NCBI GenBank assembly: GCA_964035545.1
Contig: OZ037768.1
Coordinates: forward strand, 171,501 to 235,500
Direction: 5' to 3'
Source: Bugula neritina
Taxonomy: Eukaryota > Bryozoa > Gymnolaemata > Cheilostomatida > Bugulidae
DNA length: 64,000 nt
Shown: positions 35,801 to 48,716 of the stretch, piece by piece
Position numbering within the stretch: the stretch's first letter is position 1
How the letters are laid out: every line of letters starts with the position of its first letter
Program-made: the position numbers and the translations under genes
Notes under the pieces: model-generated
Told to the model about the DNA's origin: nothing
Database searches by the model: none
The model's input: the letters and a program-made list of their open reading frames with translations, nothing else

Positions 35801-36815
35801 TGAATAATACAAGGGAAGTCACACTATCGAATAATACAAGGGAAGTCACACTACCGAATAATACAAGGGAAGTCACACTACTGAATAATACAAGGGAAGT
35901 CACACTACCGAATAATACAAGGGAAGTCACACTATCGAATAATACAAGGGAAGTCACACTACCGAATAATACAAGGGAAGTCACACTATCGAATAATACA
36001 AGGGAAGTCACACTCCTGAATAATACAAGGGAAGTCACACTACCGAATAATACAAGGGAAGTCACACTCCTGAATAATACAAGGGAAGTCACACTACCGA
36101 ATAATACAAGGGAAGTCACACTACTGAATAATACAAGGGAAGTCACACTACTGAATAATACAAGGGAAGTCACACTACCGAATAATACAAGGGAAGTCAC
36201 ACTCCTGAATAATACAAGGGAAGTCACACTACCGAATAATACAAGGGAAGTCACACTACTGAATAATACAAGGGAAGTCACACTACTGAATAATACAAGG
36301 GAAGTCACACTACCGAATAATACAAGGGAAGTCACACTACCGAATAATACAAGGGAAGTCACACTCCTGAATAATACAAGGGAAGTCACAATACTGAATA
36401 TTACAAGGGAAGTCACAATACTGAATAATACAAGGGAAGTCACACTACCGAATAATACAAGGGAAGTCACACTACCGAATAATACAAGGGAAGTCACACT
36501 CCTGAATAATACAAGGGAAGTCACACTACTGAATATTACAAGGGAAGTCACAATACTGAATAATACAAGGGAAGTCACACTCCTGAATAATACAAGGGAA
36601 GTCACACTACTGAATAATACAAGGGAAGTCACACTCCTGAATAATACAAGGGAAGTCACACTACTGAATAATACAAGGGAAGTCACACTCCTGAATAATA
36701 CAAGGGAAGTCACAATACTGAATAATACAAGGGAAGTCACACTACTGAATAATACAAGGGAAGTCACACTACTGAATAATACAAGGGAAGTCACACTACT
36801 GAATAATACAAGGGA
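35801..36815. repeat. 27-bp minisatellite, about 37 copies
   Basis: Units of AATAATACAAGGGAAGTCAC plus ACTACTG. The period is a multiple of three, and frames are open on both strands (NNTREVTLL on the plus strand). The copy 2 version has only about 10 units and its leader is frameshifted, so I consider it non-coding. Confidence 0.95.
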
Positions 36816-38538
36816 AATGGAGGTACAAAATTAATGTAAATAAATATTTATCTACATTTGTTTAATTTGATGACCACATTTTTCTAGGCTAATTAATCTC
36901 TGAACACCTTCTCCTGAAATGTAAGCAGAAATGTGCGTACATATGTAAAAGCAAACCGTTACATTAATGTTATAAAATTGGGTTGTATAAATTAGGAAAC
37001 AGTGTGATGACATACACTATATACATTACACTTGCGCTATACAGTAGGCGATAGAAAGCAATATATGGTATACTGTAATAATAGTTTAACTATAGACCGG
37101 TGCAAGCTCCATTACTATTCTGAGAATTAAATTCAGGCTATAAATATACTTGACACGCAAGCCACTGACCTAGTTACTATTATTATGAGCTCAGTTTTTG
37201 TCCCACATCCTAAATATGGGAGCAAAATCCAGTTGTTTTACTAGAAATCCTAAAATTTGAGAGTTATTTCTGGACTGACAGTGACACCTCTAGATGTACA
37301 CATATAGGTGACACTTTGGAATAACCTCTGCTCTGTTTGACGTAGAATCAGAGGTTACATAACAATACTAATTCCAGCCACATACCCTCACAGTCTGTAG
37401 TTGTGGTAATAGCATCTCTTCACTCAACTGCTTTAGTATTAAGAGATTATTTTATGGCCAGAGATTATAACCTGCCTCTGCAGCATTTGAATTGATGAAT
37501 ATTTAAAGTATATCATATCACACTGAACAAGGAAATCTATTCATGAAATATTTTATATGCTATATGTAATAGTAATATCTAATATATCATTACAATAGTT
37601 GCTATTTTAGAGCTTTGTGGTTAAATTTGCAAAAACACTAAAAGTTTGCCTTAAATAAACAATCCTATTAGAAAACAAAGTAAACTATCAAAAGGAATCA
37701 CAATAATCAAATCTGGAGATTTCAGAGTTTTCTCTATTTACATACTAAATGGAAATACGGCTAGATTTACCAGAAGTGTTTAATCTTTCAATCATGGTCT
37801 AGCCTTAAGCAGAGCCTAATAACATATATTCTCACAGCCAATTATAATGATTCCTCTAAACCTATTTTTACTTCTAGAATGCTTAGTGTTTTATTTTGTA
37901 AATTTTAGATGAAACAATTATTATACGTCATATTATACCAAGCATCATTAAAATTATTATATATATTATAATACAATATTATATTATACCTGATTTTATT
38001 ATACATTATTTTGTAATACATTATTATGCTACATATAGTATTTTTAACTTAGAAGACTTGTCAATTATCAAACATTATAGTTTGAAGTTTGAAAATGGTC
38101 GTATTTATTTGCTGATACTAAGACCTGTTGATACTGGGACCTGTTGACACTAAGACCTGTTGATACTGGGACCTGTTGACACTAAGACCTGTTGATACTA
38201 GGACCTGTTGACACTAAGACCTGTTGATACTAAGACCTGTTGACACTAAGACCTGTTGATACTGGGACCTGTTGACACTAAGACCTGTTGATACTGGGAC
38301 CTGTTGACACTAAGATACGTTGACATGGAGATCTGTTGCGCTACTAATTACTTATAATTATATATATCCGGTATTATTCATTTCTCTGAATTAATATTTT
38401 TCCAGCTATAGTATAAATATAGTAATTGGATTTGGTGTCATATTTATAGCTTCTATACGCATGTATGCTGGTATTCTAGATCTAGTATTTAAATGGGCTG
38501 AACTCAGATATGAATTCAATTCTACTGATACATCAGCC
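36816..38538. other. Upstream region of secreted-protein gene, copy 1
   Basis: No exon recognised. Contains a 30-bp array at 38112-38320 (GACCTGTTGATACTGGGACC and GTTGACACTAA variants). The promoter and 5' UTR are expected here; the same sequence in copy 2 (50173-51567) is about 97% identical by eye but lacks a block near 37440-37790. Confidence 0.6.
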
Positions 38539-41500
38539 ATGAGGTACAGGGTATTCTATAATTATATATTACATATCATATAGAATTTTATAGAATAGTT
38601 TTATACTTTGTTTTTAAAGTTTTATGTTTCCTAAACATTAAGTTTTTAAATTTTTTTTCTATTCACATGGTTTCAGTTTTTTATATTGATTTTTTGATTT
38701 TTTTTGTAGAAAGCAATAAGTACGTGAAATTCAATATATTCGTCAAACAAATATAATAATAATAATAATATAATATGATATATTATATATTTATATGTTA
38801 TAATATAATATTGCGTTTAAGATATAATATTATATTAATATATTTACAGGGTAATTTCAGCAGTAGCTCTTGTCAGTTTGGTTGGGTACACCCTAGCAGC
38901 ATACCCAACTCAAACCAACAACCTGTACAATGCATTCAACACTTGCACCGTGAAGACTCAGTCAGATATAGACTGTATAACCACCGTAAGAGACGGGCTG
39001 GATAAGATAGCCGACTACATTCAGAAGGTATTGTGGTCTCAGTATATACTCTAACTAATGGGTATTCTACTGATTTACAAATTTATTTGTAAAGATTTCT
39101 ACTTGTATAAAGAAGGTGTACCATCTACCTAGCTCACTGAATTTTTTTTTTTAATTTAGATTAAAAAAATGAAACTTTTAAACGCTTTAATGAGACAAAA
39201 TTCAGCCTTTCAGGTATAAACAAGGTGCATATAATTTATAATTTAAAATCAGCCTTAAAAAGAAACATCAACTTAAATTGTTTTAGTAACGTACAACAAT
39301 TTCTTTTGTTACAATGAATTTAATTTTTATGTAAAAACATGTTGCTAATAAAAAAACTCCAATTGATGAATTTCTAAACAGAATTATTCAAATCACTTTC
39401 AAGCTTTATTCCAGTAACCTAATAAACACTGGAATAAAAGTTACTACTGTAGCATATTATTATAGTATACTGTAATAATATGCTACAGTATACTGCAATA
39501 TACTGTAATTTTATACACTGGAAGAGAGTAGAATTATATGAACTGTTGATAAGATGTTATTATATAATTTAACAGAACGTGTTATGGGATAGAGTTGTCC
39601 TCTCATATTTTATCAAATTTATTTTTGATACACACATCTTTATATTATACTGAGTGACTAATACAACACAGATAGCTGAGATATCCCCCCTGCTCTGTAC
39701 ATATAGCTGAGTTACCTCCCCGGTTCTGTACAGATAACTGAGTTATCCCCCTGTTCTGTACAGATAACTGAGTTATCTCCCCTGTTCTGTACATACAGCT
39801 GAGTTATCCCCCCTGTTCTGTACATATAACTGAGTTATCTCCTCTGTTCTGTACAGATAACTGAGTTACTTTTTATGATTTTGTTGAAAGGTGAGAAACC
39901 TGAAGACCAACATGGGCAGACTAAACACTGGTCTAGATACCTTCAACGCAGTTGTGGGCATCGCTAAGTACGCCCCAGCAATTGGCTCAGCCATCACAGC
40001 TCTCAAGTCTACCATAACTGCAATACGGCCCACATTTAACTCCGCCTACGCCAGGGTGAAAACCATTGATGCTAAAATCTACCCGTGGAAGAATGACGTG
40101 AATAATGGAAAGATTGCCTGTAACCAGGGTAAGTATTGCATGTGCACGTAAACAGGGTAAGTATTGCATCTGTACGTAACCAAGGTAACTATTACATGTG
40201 TACATAACCAGGGTAAGTATTACATGTGTACATAACCAGGGTAAGTATTACATGTGTACATAACCAGGGTAAGTATTACATGTGTACATAACCAGGGTAA
40301 GTATTACATGTGTACATAACCAGGGTAAGTATTACATGTGTACGTAACCAGGGTAAGTATTACATGTGCACGTAACCAAGGTAAGTATTGCATTTGCACG
40401 TAACCAAGGTAAGTATTACATGTGTACATAACCAGGGTAAGTATTACATGTGTAGGTAACCAGGGTAAGTATTACATGTGCACATGATCAGAGCTGCCGA
40501 TAGAGCAGGCAACTCCTTCACCCTGTAATCATACAAAGTTAGATATGTTGTGTTGATTATGCTGCAGCCATTTCTCAACTCAACCTACTGAAAACCGCCT
40601 GCACCAACGGGAAGAACTACGTCAACTCGGCTCGTAACTGCATCAACTCGATGGCTGCCGGCAGCGTCAAGACGTCTCTGGGCAACTTCATGGAGTCTAT
40701 GGGCGGAGCTATGTACACAACAACCAATAGCTTGAATACAGGTATACAAATATCACATGTCATATATACATAGTTCTCAAAGACACTTTGTAAAACTAGT
40801 TCAAATAATTCAAACAACTTAGCAGCAGCGAAAAGCTATAAACATATTTTCAGCCAATACTGTATTTGCCATTTATCTCTGCAGAAAATTAGTGAAATAA
40901 GTAATAAAACTGAATTTAAGAAATCAATTTTATCTATATTTATATTATTTTATCAACTGAGAATTTAGTAATGTAACTCATTTGTTTAAAACAGATCTTT
41001 AAAATAAACTTTGTCTGTTTTTGCCCCGGCAGCGCTAGGAAACATCGGCAGCAAGTGTGCAGCTATCAAGGCGCTGACAGACATTGCTCTCGGCTGGCCA
41101 GACATTGACTTCATTGATGTCTCCATCTCCGGCGTCTACGCCTCTCTCCAGCCAATCCTAGACTTCTTTGCCAGTCTTCAAGTTGCTCTTGATGCCAGAC
41201 TGTGTATTCCAAACCCTCTGGACGCTCTGGAAAACCTCAGAGAACTGGAGATTCTAGAGTAAGTATACATTCCCTCAACACTATGTCTTGTAGAGTAAGT
41301 ATATATTCCCTCAACACTATGTCTTGTAGAGTAAGTATATATTCCCTCAACACTATACCTTGTAGAGTAAGTATATATTCTCTCAACACTATACCTTGTA
41401 GAGTAAGTATATATTCCCTCAACACTATGTCTTGTAGAGTAAGTATATATTCCCTCAACACTATACCTTGTAGAGTAAGTATATATTCCCTCAACACTAT

Positions 41501-44500
41501 GCCTTGTAGAGTAAGTATACATTCCCTCAACACTATACCTTGTAGAGTAAGTATATATTCCCTCAACACCATGTCTTGTAGAGTAAGTATATATTCCCTC
41601 AACACTATACCTTGTAGAGTAAGTATATATTCCCTCAACACTATACCTTGTAGAGTAAGTATATATTCCCTCAACACTATACCTTGTAGAGTAAGTATAT
41701 ATTCCCTCAACACTATGTCTTGTAGAGTAAGTATATATTCCCTCAACACTATGCCTTGTAGAGTAAGTATATATTCCCTCAACACTATGCCTTGTAGAGT
41801 AAGTATATATTCCCTCAACACTATACCTTGTAGAGTAAGTATGTATTCCCTCAACACTATGTCTTGTAGAGTAAGTATACATTCCCTCAACACTATACCT
41901 TGTAGAGTAAGTATATATTCCCTCCACACTATGTCTTGTAGAGTAAGTATATATTCCCTCAACACTATGTCTTGTAGAGTAAGTATATATTCCCTCAACA
42001 CTATGCCTTGTAGAGTAAGTATATATTCCCTCAACACTATACCTTGTAGAGTAAGTATATATTCCCTCAACACTATACCTTGTAGAGTAAGTATACATTC
42101 TCTCAACACTATACCTTGTAGAGTAAGTATATATTCCCTCAACACTATGTCTTGTAGAGTAAGTATATATTCCCTCAACACTATGCCTTGTAGAGTAAGT
42201 ATATATTCCTCAACACTATACCTTGCAGAGTAAGTATATATTCCCTCAACACTATACCTTGTAGAGTAAGTATATATTCCTCAACACTATACCTTGTAGA
42301 GTAAGTATATATTCCCTCAACACTATGTCTTGTAGAGTAAGTATATATTCCCTCAACACTATACCTTGTAGAGTAAGTATATATTCCCTCAACACTATAC
42401 CTTGTAGAGTAAGTATATATTCCCTCAACACTATGTCTTGTAGAGTAAGTATATATTCCCTCAACACTATGTCTTGTAGAGTAAGTATACATTCCCTCAA
42501 CACTATGTCTTGTAGAGTAAGTATATATTCCTCAACACTATACCTTGTAGAGTAAGTATATATTCCCTCAACACTATACCTTGTAGAGTAAGTATATATT
42601 CCCTCAACACTATACCTTGTAGAGTAAGTATATATTCCCTCAACACTATGTCTTGTAGAGTAAGTATATATTCCCTCAACACTATGTCTTGTAGAGTAAG
42701 TATACATTCCCTCAACACTATGTCTTGTAGAGTAAGTATATATTCCTCAACACTATACCTTGTAGAGTAAGTATATATTCCCTCAACACTATACCTTGTA
42801 GAGTAAGTATATATTCCCTCAACACTATGTCTTGTAGAGTAAGTATATATTCCTCAACACTATACCTTGTAGAGTAAGTATATATTCCCTCAACACTATA
42901 CCTTGTAGAGTAAGTATATATTCCCTCCACACTATGTCTTGTAGAGTAAGTATATATTCCCTCAACACTATGTCTTGTAGAGTAAGTATATATTCCCTCA
43001 ACACTATGCCTTGTAGAGTAAGTATATATTCCCTCAACACTATACCTTGTAGAGTAAGTATATATTCCCTCAACACTATACCTTGTAGAGTAAGTATATA
43101 TTCCCTCAACACTATACCTTGTAGAGTAAGTATATATTCCCTCAACACTATGCCTTGTAGAGTAAGTATATATTCCCTCAACACTATACCTTGTAGAGTA
43201 AGTATATATTCCCTCAACACTATACCTTGTAGAGTAAGTATATATTCCCTCAACACTATACCTTGTAGAGTAAGTATATATTCCCTCAACACTATACCTT
43301 GTAGAGTAAGTATATATTCCCTCAACACTATACCTTGTAGAGTAAGTATATATTCCCTCAACACTATACCTTGTAGAGTAAGTATACATTCCCTCAACAC
43401 TATGCCTTGTAGAGTAAGTATATAGTCCCTCAACACTATACCTTGTAGAGTAAGTATATATTCCCTCAACACTATACCTTGTAGAGTAAGTATATATTCC
43501 CTCAACACTATGCCTTGTAGAGTAAGTATACATTCCCTCAACACTATACCTTGTAGAGTAAGTATATATTCCCTCAACACCATGTCTTGTAGAGTAAGTA
43601 TATATTCCCTCAACACTATACCTTGTAGAGTAAGTATATATTCCCTCAACACTATACCTTGTAGAGTAAGTATATATTCCCTCAACACTATACCTTGTAG
43701 AGTAAGTATATATTCCCTCAACACTATACCTTGTAGAGTAAGTATACATTCCCTCAACACTATACCTTGTAGAGTAAGTATATATTCCCTCAACACTATA
43801 CCTTGTAGAGTAAGTATATATTCCCTCAACACTATGTCTTGTAGAGTAAGTATATATTCCCTCAACACTATACCTTGTAGAGTAAGTATATATTCCCTCA
43901 ACACCATGTCTTGTAGAGAAATTGCCTCATGCTGGTTTGTGGAAGTAAAGAGCATCTTGTTCTTGTAGAGAAATAGCTGAAGGGTTGAATCCTGGAAACT
44001 GGGGATGGAAACGTCGCAGAGCTTTGTCATCCCAGAAGAGGAACACAGTGAAGATTAGCGAGGAGAAAGCCAACTCCTACCTGAGTTTGGAGAAGAGAGG
44101 AGACATCTGTTTCTCAGCGCAAGACATCCTAGACGGCATCGATGCCATCTTTTCTGCTCTCATAGACTTGGCTAACAAAGCCATACAAGCTGTACTGAAT
44201 GCCCTGCCAAGTTTCAGCTTACCAGGTCAGCTCTCTACTCCATCACTGTGACTATGAGTCATAGCTATTCCATAGCTATGACTATGAGTCATATCTACTC
44301 CGTCACTGTGACTATGAGTCGTATAGCTACTAATCACAATGCTTCATTTAGGAACCGTAGCGAAGAAATTAAGATAACCCAAGTTCTTTAAATTTTTTAA
44401 AATGTTGGTTGAAATTCTTGCGAGAACATAACTTCTTTTGCTACACTTTTAGTCTAGAACACAGGCTTTTCTTAATTTCTCTCGCATTAATATGGAGCTA

Positions 44501-45381
44501 GATAAAAAGCTTAAAATATGCTATTCAGCTGTTGAACCGTATAGCGTATCGCTATATCATTGAAATGTTGATGCTGTAGGTATGCCCAACTTTTCCAATC
44601 TCTTCAGCTTGAACATCAACTTCAATCTCCCGACAATAGACTTCTCTCTGGATCTACCTCTCTTTGATCTCATCTTCAACTTCAACTTTGGGTGTGCCGT
44701 TGACGTGAAGAACGCCTGTGCGGCAGTATCTGGAGCCGTCAGCTTTGACTGTGGCAATGCCTATGGCAAGAGATCTTTGTAAGCCAACACTCTAAAACTC
44801 GGCTTATTCTTGCAATATTTTTACCGAGTTTAAACTGTTTGCATTTCTCTAAAATCAAACTATAGTCTAATTAGATAAAGCTGAACAATTATCAACTATT
44901 TCCAAATATTCTCTATATTAGACATGCATGGCAGAATGATGGAATATACAGCTTTCTGTTTTAGAATCTCTGAGGCAAGTTTGACCGAACTGGACTTTGC
45001 CAAGAGAAAAATGACAGATGCAGAAAGTAGGTTGCTTTACGAGCCAATTGTTACAGCTGAGTTTTCCTGCAGTTTGGAATCCTTAAGTGATTGTAGCACT
45101 GAAACTACTGCGGGCTAATCCACATTTGTGCTTGATTCTGTAAAGACAGACCTAAACAGACACAACACGTGATCTAAACATCCCCCTCTCTGACTCTATA
45201 TCTCATTGAGTAAACACTTATCAGGGTTTTACTTTTCCCTTCAGATCTGGAGATGGAAGTTGAGAAAAGGAAAGTTGACTCCAAGCACATGACAGAGGCA
45301 GAGGCCCTTGCTGCCATGCAGCACCTGACAGAAGAGCAGCTCCAAAAACTAAGTGAGATGATGCAACAGAAACATGGATAG
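38539..45381 (+). CDS. Secreted helical protein, copy 1 (unknown family)
   Basis: Nine exons: 38539-38543, 38850-39027, 39891-40128, 40568-40741, 41033-41258, 43969-44225, 44580-44778, 44965-45026, 45245-45381 (stop TAG). They sum to 1476 bp, 491 aa, all in frame. The first coding exon is only ATGAG; splicing gives MRVISAVALVSLVGYTLAAY, a clear signal peptide. The mature chain is mostly amphipathic helix with scattered cysteines (FNTCTVKTQSDIDC, TACTNGKNYVNSARNC, IGSKCAAIKAL, RLCIP, DICFSAQDI, NFGCAVDVKNACAAV). A basic KRRR lies near WGWKRRRALSSQKR, a possible cleavage site. The C-terminus is charged (MTEAEALAAMQHLTEEQ). Exon 44580 onward would stop at 44780 if its intron were retained, because the TAA overlaps the donor TT|GTAAGC. 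I know no matching family; function is not assigned. Confidence 0.88.
39680..39872 (+). repeat. About 30-bp intronic minisatellite
   Basis: Units of TAACTGAGTTATCCCCCTGT plus TCTGTACAGA, six to seven copies, ending 20 bp before the acceptor of exon 39891. The copy 2 counterpart (52690-52985) has about ten. Confidence 0.92.
40118..40490 (+). repeat. 26-bp intronic minisatellite carrying splice donors
   Basis: The exon ends TGTAACCAGG|GTAAGTATT at 40128. About 14 units of GTAACCAGGGTAAGTATTAC plus ATGTGT follow, each repeating the last exon bases and a GTAAGT donor. Confidence 0.95.
41250..43917 (+). repeat. 36-bp array of intron-like units, about 74 copies
   Basis: Each unit starts GTAAGTATATATTCCCTCAA, continues CACTATGTC or CACTATACC, and ends TTGTAGA. 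It thus has a perfect donor, a short body, and an acceptor-like CTTGTAG, with a single A between units. The exon before it ends CTAGA|GTAAGT (41258) and the true next exon follows TTCTTGTAG|AGAAAT (43968), so unit and borders match. A few units are 35 bp. All long frames through it are artefacts of the 36-bp period. Confidence 0.97.
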
Positions 45382-46736
45382 AGTGAGTACTCCCTCGCAC
45401 TACAACTTTGTAGCATCTTAATATTACTAGTTACACATAACATGTAGTATTGTAGTACATTGCAACATATTATAATATATATTACATATTATATATCTAT
45501 ATATATATATTATAAATTACATATTATATATTATATATATTATATATTACATATTATATATTATATATATTATTTTGCTTTTCAAACACAAATTGTTCTG
45601 ACAATTCTTATACTTTAAGTTTTAGAAGACAAAACTATTCATTGAAGAAAAATGCTCTCAGCAAGAAACCCAAGCAGCTGGATTTAGTACTCGCATCTTT
45701 CAATTTGTGTGAATATATAAAAATTGTTCGAAAATAAACTTGAATGATTTATTTTTATCCGTTGTTTATCAATCAAATATAGTGACTTTAAAAATTCTAT
45801 GGAGTTGTGGTGGTTATATATATTTACATAATGCATAATGGAGTAATACATAATGGAGTAATACATAATGGAGTTATACATAATAGAGTAATACACGATG
45901 GAGTTAGACGTAATAGAGTAATACATGTTATATGAATTACACATAATAAAGGATTGCATGATTACGATTTTATTATAAACAATTAACACTTGATTAGAAG
46001 TTTAAACTATGGAATGCACCCAATAATTTATAGGCAATTCATATTTTGGGGCTTCTTTATTCATGAGGATAGAAAATTATTTTCAATAGTTTCTCAAGGA
46101 ATGACAACTCCGATTTAAGTGACTCACCAAACATTTTATGTTAAGGTTTAAGTGCTTTAAGCTGCAATTTCAGCAATACAGTGTACAACACATTATTATC
46201 ATCATTAAACTCCATTTCTTTATCAAATAATTGCAAACATTTTACAGTTAAAGCAAGTTCTAACTAAGTTGTCAATATTGAGCTATCTAAGCATTGAAAT
46301 TTTGCAAAATATACATGCGTGCAAGCAAATACATACAATGTAAACTAAAATAGTTATTCTCAAGAAATGTGACAACTCCCCAAACGTATTTGTATAATAT
46401 CTATACTCATGTGTAAAGAGTTTAATTCCTACCAGCAGCATGTCCTGAGATACAGCATTAAATATATTTGTAAATTCAATTTTACAAAATCATTAAGAAC
46501 TATAAACATTATAATATAAATGATATCACTAACTACATTGAGTAAGCAGTACGATTCCAACCACCAAATAAACTGCAAGTATGATAATTTTCCTGTCCTA
46601 ATTACGTTGTAAGACAAACTGTTCATTTAATATATTTACTAACAACTACAACTCCGTTTAAATGTTGAATAAAATTCTACTGAAGTGTTAGTCAACAGAC
46701 TGAAAACTCATAAGCCATCAAGAGGTACTTGAAGGT
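45382..46736. other. Intergenic between secreted-protein and beta-propeller genes, copy 1
   Basis: Convergent gene ends. Holds AT-repeat sequence at 45470-45570 and ATAATGGAGTAATACAT repeats at 45832-45950. No gene recognised. Conserved in copy 2 (56580-57912). Confidence 0.55.
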
Positions 46737-46919
46737 TTAGTATTTTACTGTATATCTTCTTAAGCCATCCGTGTAGCATCCCAGAAACAGCACATCTCTG
46801 CGCACAGCTATGTCATACACGTCTTTTATTTCACCTAATTGTTCTTGTGGAATCACCCGTAACAAAGTGCCTAGTTAAAACAAAATATTGGTATTTTAGT
46901 ATATCATCTAATAGTCAAA

Positions 46920-48095
46920 TGTCCAGCAGATGAGCCTGGTACATACAGATGAGTTTAGTACATACAGATGAGTCTGGTACATACAGATGAGTCTGGTACA
47001 TACAGATGAGTCTAGTACATACAGATGAGTCTGGTGCATACAGATGAGTCTGGTACATACAGATGAGTCTGGTACATACAGATGAGTCTAGTACATACAG
47101 ATGAGTCTAGTACATACAGATGAGTCTAGTACATACAGATGAGTCTAGTACACACAGATGAGTCTAGCACATACAGATGAGTCTAGTACATACAGATGAG
47201 TCTAGTACATACAGATGAGTCTAGTACATACAGATGAGTCTAGTACATACAGATGAGTCTGGTACATACAGATGAGTCTAGTACATACAGATGAGTCTAG
47301 TACATACAGATGAGTCTGGTACATACAGATGAGTCTGTAACATACAGATGAGTCTGGTACATACAGATGAGTCTAGTACATATAGATGAGTCTAGTACAT
47401 ACAGATGAGTCTGGTACATACAGATGAGTCTAGTACATACAGATGAGTCTGGTACATACAGATGAGTCTGGTGCATACAGATGAGCCTGGTACATACAGA
47501 TGAGTCTGGTACATACAGATGAGTCTGGTACATACAGATGGGTCTGGTACATACAGATGAGTCTAGTACATACAGATGAGTCTAGTACATACAGATGAGT
47601 CTAGTACACACAGATGAGTCTAGTACATACAGATGAGTCTAGTACATACAGATGAGTCTAGTACATACAGATGAGTCTAGTACATACAGATGAGTCTAGT
47701 ACATACAGATGAGTCTGGTGCATACAGATGAGTCTAGTACATACAGATGAGTCTGGTACATACAGATGAGTCTAGTACATACAGATGAGTCTGGTGCATA
47801 CAGATGAGTCTGGTACATACAGATGAGTCTGGTACATACAGATGAGTCTGGTGCATACAGATGAGTCTAGTACATACAGATGAGTCTAGTGCATACAGAT
47901 GAGTCTAGAACATACAGATGAGTCTAGTACATACAGATGAGTCTGGTACATACAGATGAGTCTAGTACATACAGATGAGTCTAGTACATACAGATGAGTC
48001 TAGTACATACAGATGAGTCTGGTGCATACAGATGAGTCTAGTACATACAGATGAGTCTAGTGCATACAGATGAGTCTGGTGCATACAGATGAGTT
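46920..48095 (-). repeat. 19-bp minisatellite, about 62 copies
   Basis: Units of GTACATACAGATGAGTCTA/G. Copy 2 has only one degenerate unit at this place (58105-58120), so the expansion happened in copy 1 after the duplication, or collapsed in copy 2. Confidence 0.96.
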
Positions 48096-48114
48096 TCTAC
48101 ATGCTTTGATACTG

Positions 48115-48716
48115 CCCCATGCACTGGGATTCGAACCCGGGACCTCTAGCTTGCAAGTGTAGTTTAGAGAACTGGGTGGAATGTAGTGTTGAGTTTACCC
48201 AGTGGTGTAGCAGTTAGCTTAAGGCCACACGACGCGTTTTACACGTTCGTGGCGTGCGAGAAAACCCGTTTAGTTCAAAAATAGGACGTTGTGTGCAAGA
48301 TTTTCATGCGTTTAACATGCTGAGCAAGAAGTGCGGGAAGCTCGTGCGTGTTTGATCTAATTGGCCTATTATCATTTAGCGAGCACATTTTTTTAATTTT
48401 AATTCATGGTTTAGCTTTTAGCGAACCGAATTAAAACAGTTTCATATAATTTGCATTTCCGCTTTTATAATATCTAAAGTCACTTTGCCGATGACGTAGT
48501 TTTATAAACAAATGTCTGTAGGCGAGCAGTATAGTTTAACGCTAACATCATTAGCTAATCAATTTTTGCACTTGCAACACACGCACTGTGTGTGGCAGGT
48601 CTATACGGGTACGGGTTTCCTCGCACGTCACGAGCGTGTAAAACGAGTCGTGTGGCCCTACGCTTAGCGCACCTGCTTGCAAGTTGGAGGTCTCGGGCTT
48701 GAATCCCAGTGGGGGC
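48115..48716. repeat. Pair of inverted tRNA-like sequences split by an insertion
   Basis: Left arm (minus strand) has a B-box-like GGGTTCGAATCCC (in 48125-48145); right arm (plus strand) has TGGTGTAGCAGTTAGC, then GGTCTCGGGCTTGAATCCCA. The two arms are imperfect inverted copies. The right arm is interrupted by the 48219-48663 element. It resembles tRNA-derived SINE heads rather than a working tRNA gene. Confidence 0.65.
48219..48663. mobile_element. 445-bp non-autonomous DNA element (MITE-like)
   Basis: Ends are inverted repeats: GGCCACACGACGCGTTTTAC at 48223 pairs with GTAAAACGAGTCGTGTGGCC at 48638-48657, and the repeat continues inward for about 38 bp with three mismatches. TTAGC flanks both sides (48214-48218 and 48664-48668) as a 5-bp target duplication. 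Copy 2 lacks it and shows the uninterrupted site (GGTTAGCACGCCTGC near 58275). It has no coding capacity. Confidence 0.9.

Noticed and set aside
41250-43917. CRISPR-like array (36-bp periodic repeats)
   Set aside because: There are no unique spacers between units and the context is a eukaryotic intron.
41178-44030. Several long frames on both strands (VSIYSLNTMSCR, REYILTLQGIVL and similar repeats)
   Set aside because: They are readings of the 36-bp intron-like array; they exist in several frames at once and cross known exon borders.
44924-45118. Separate small gene beginning at an ATG near 44925
   Set aside because: The supported exon in this stretch is 44965-45026, spliced in frame to the secreted-protein gene; the ATG lies in the intron upstream.
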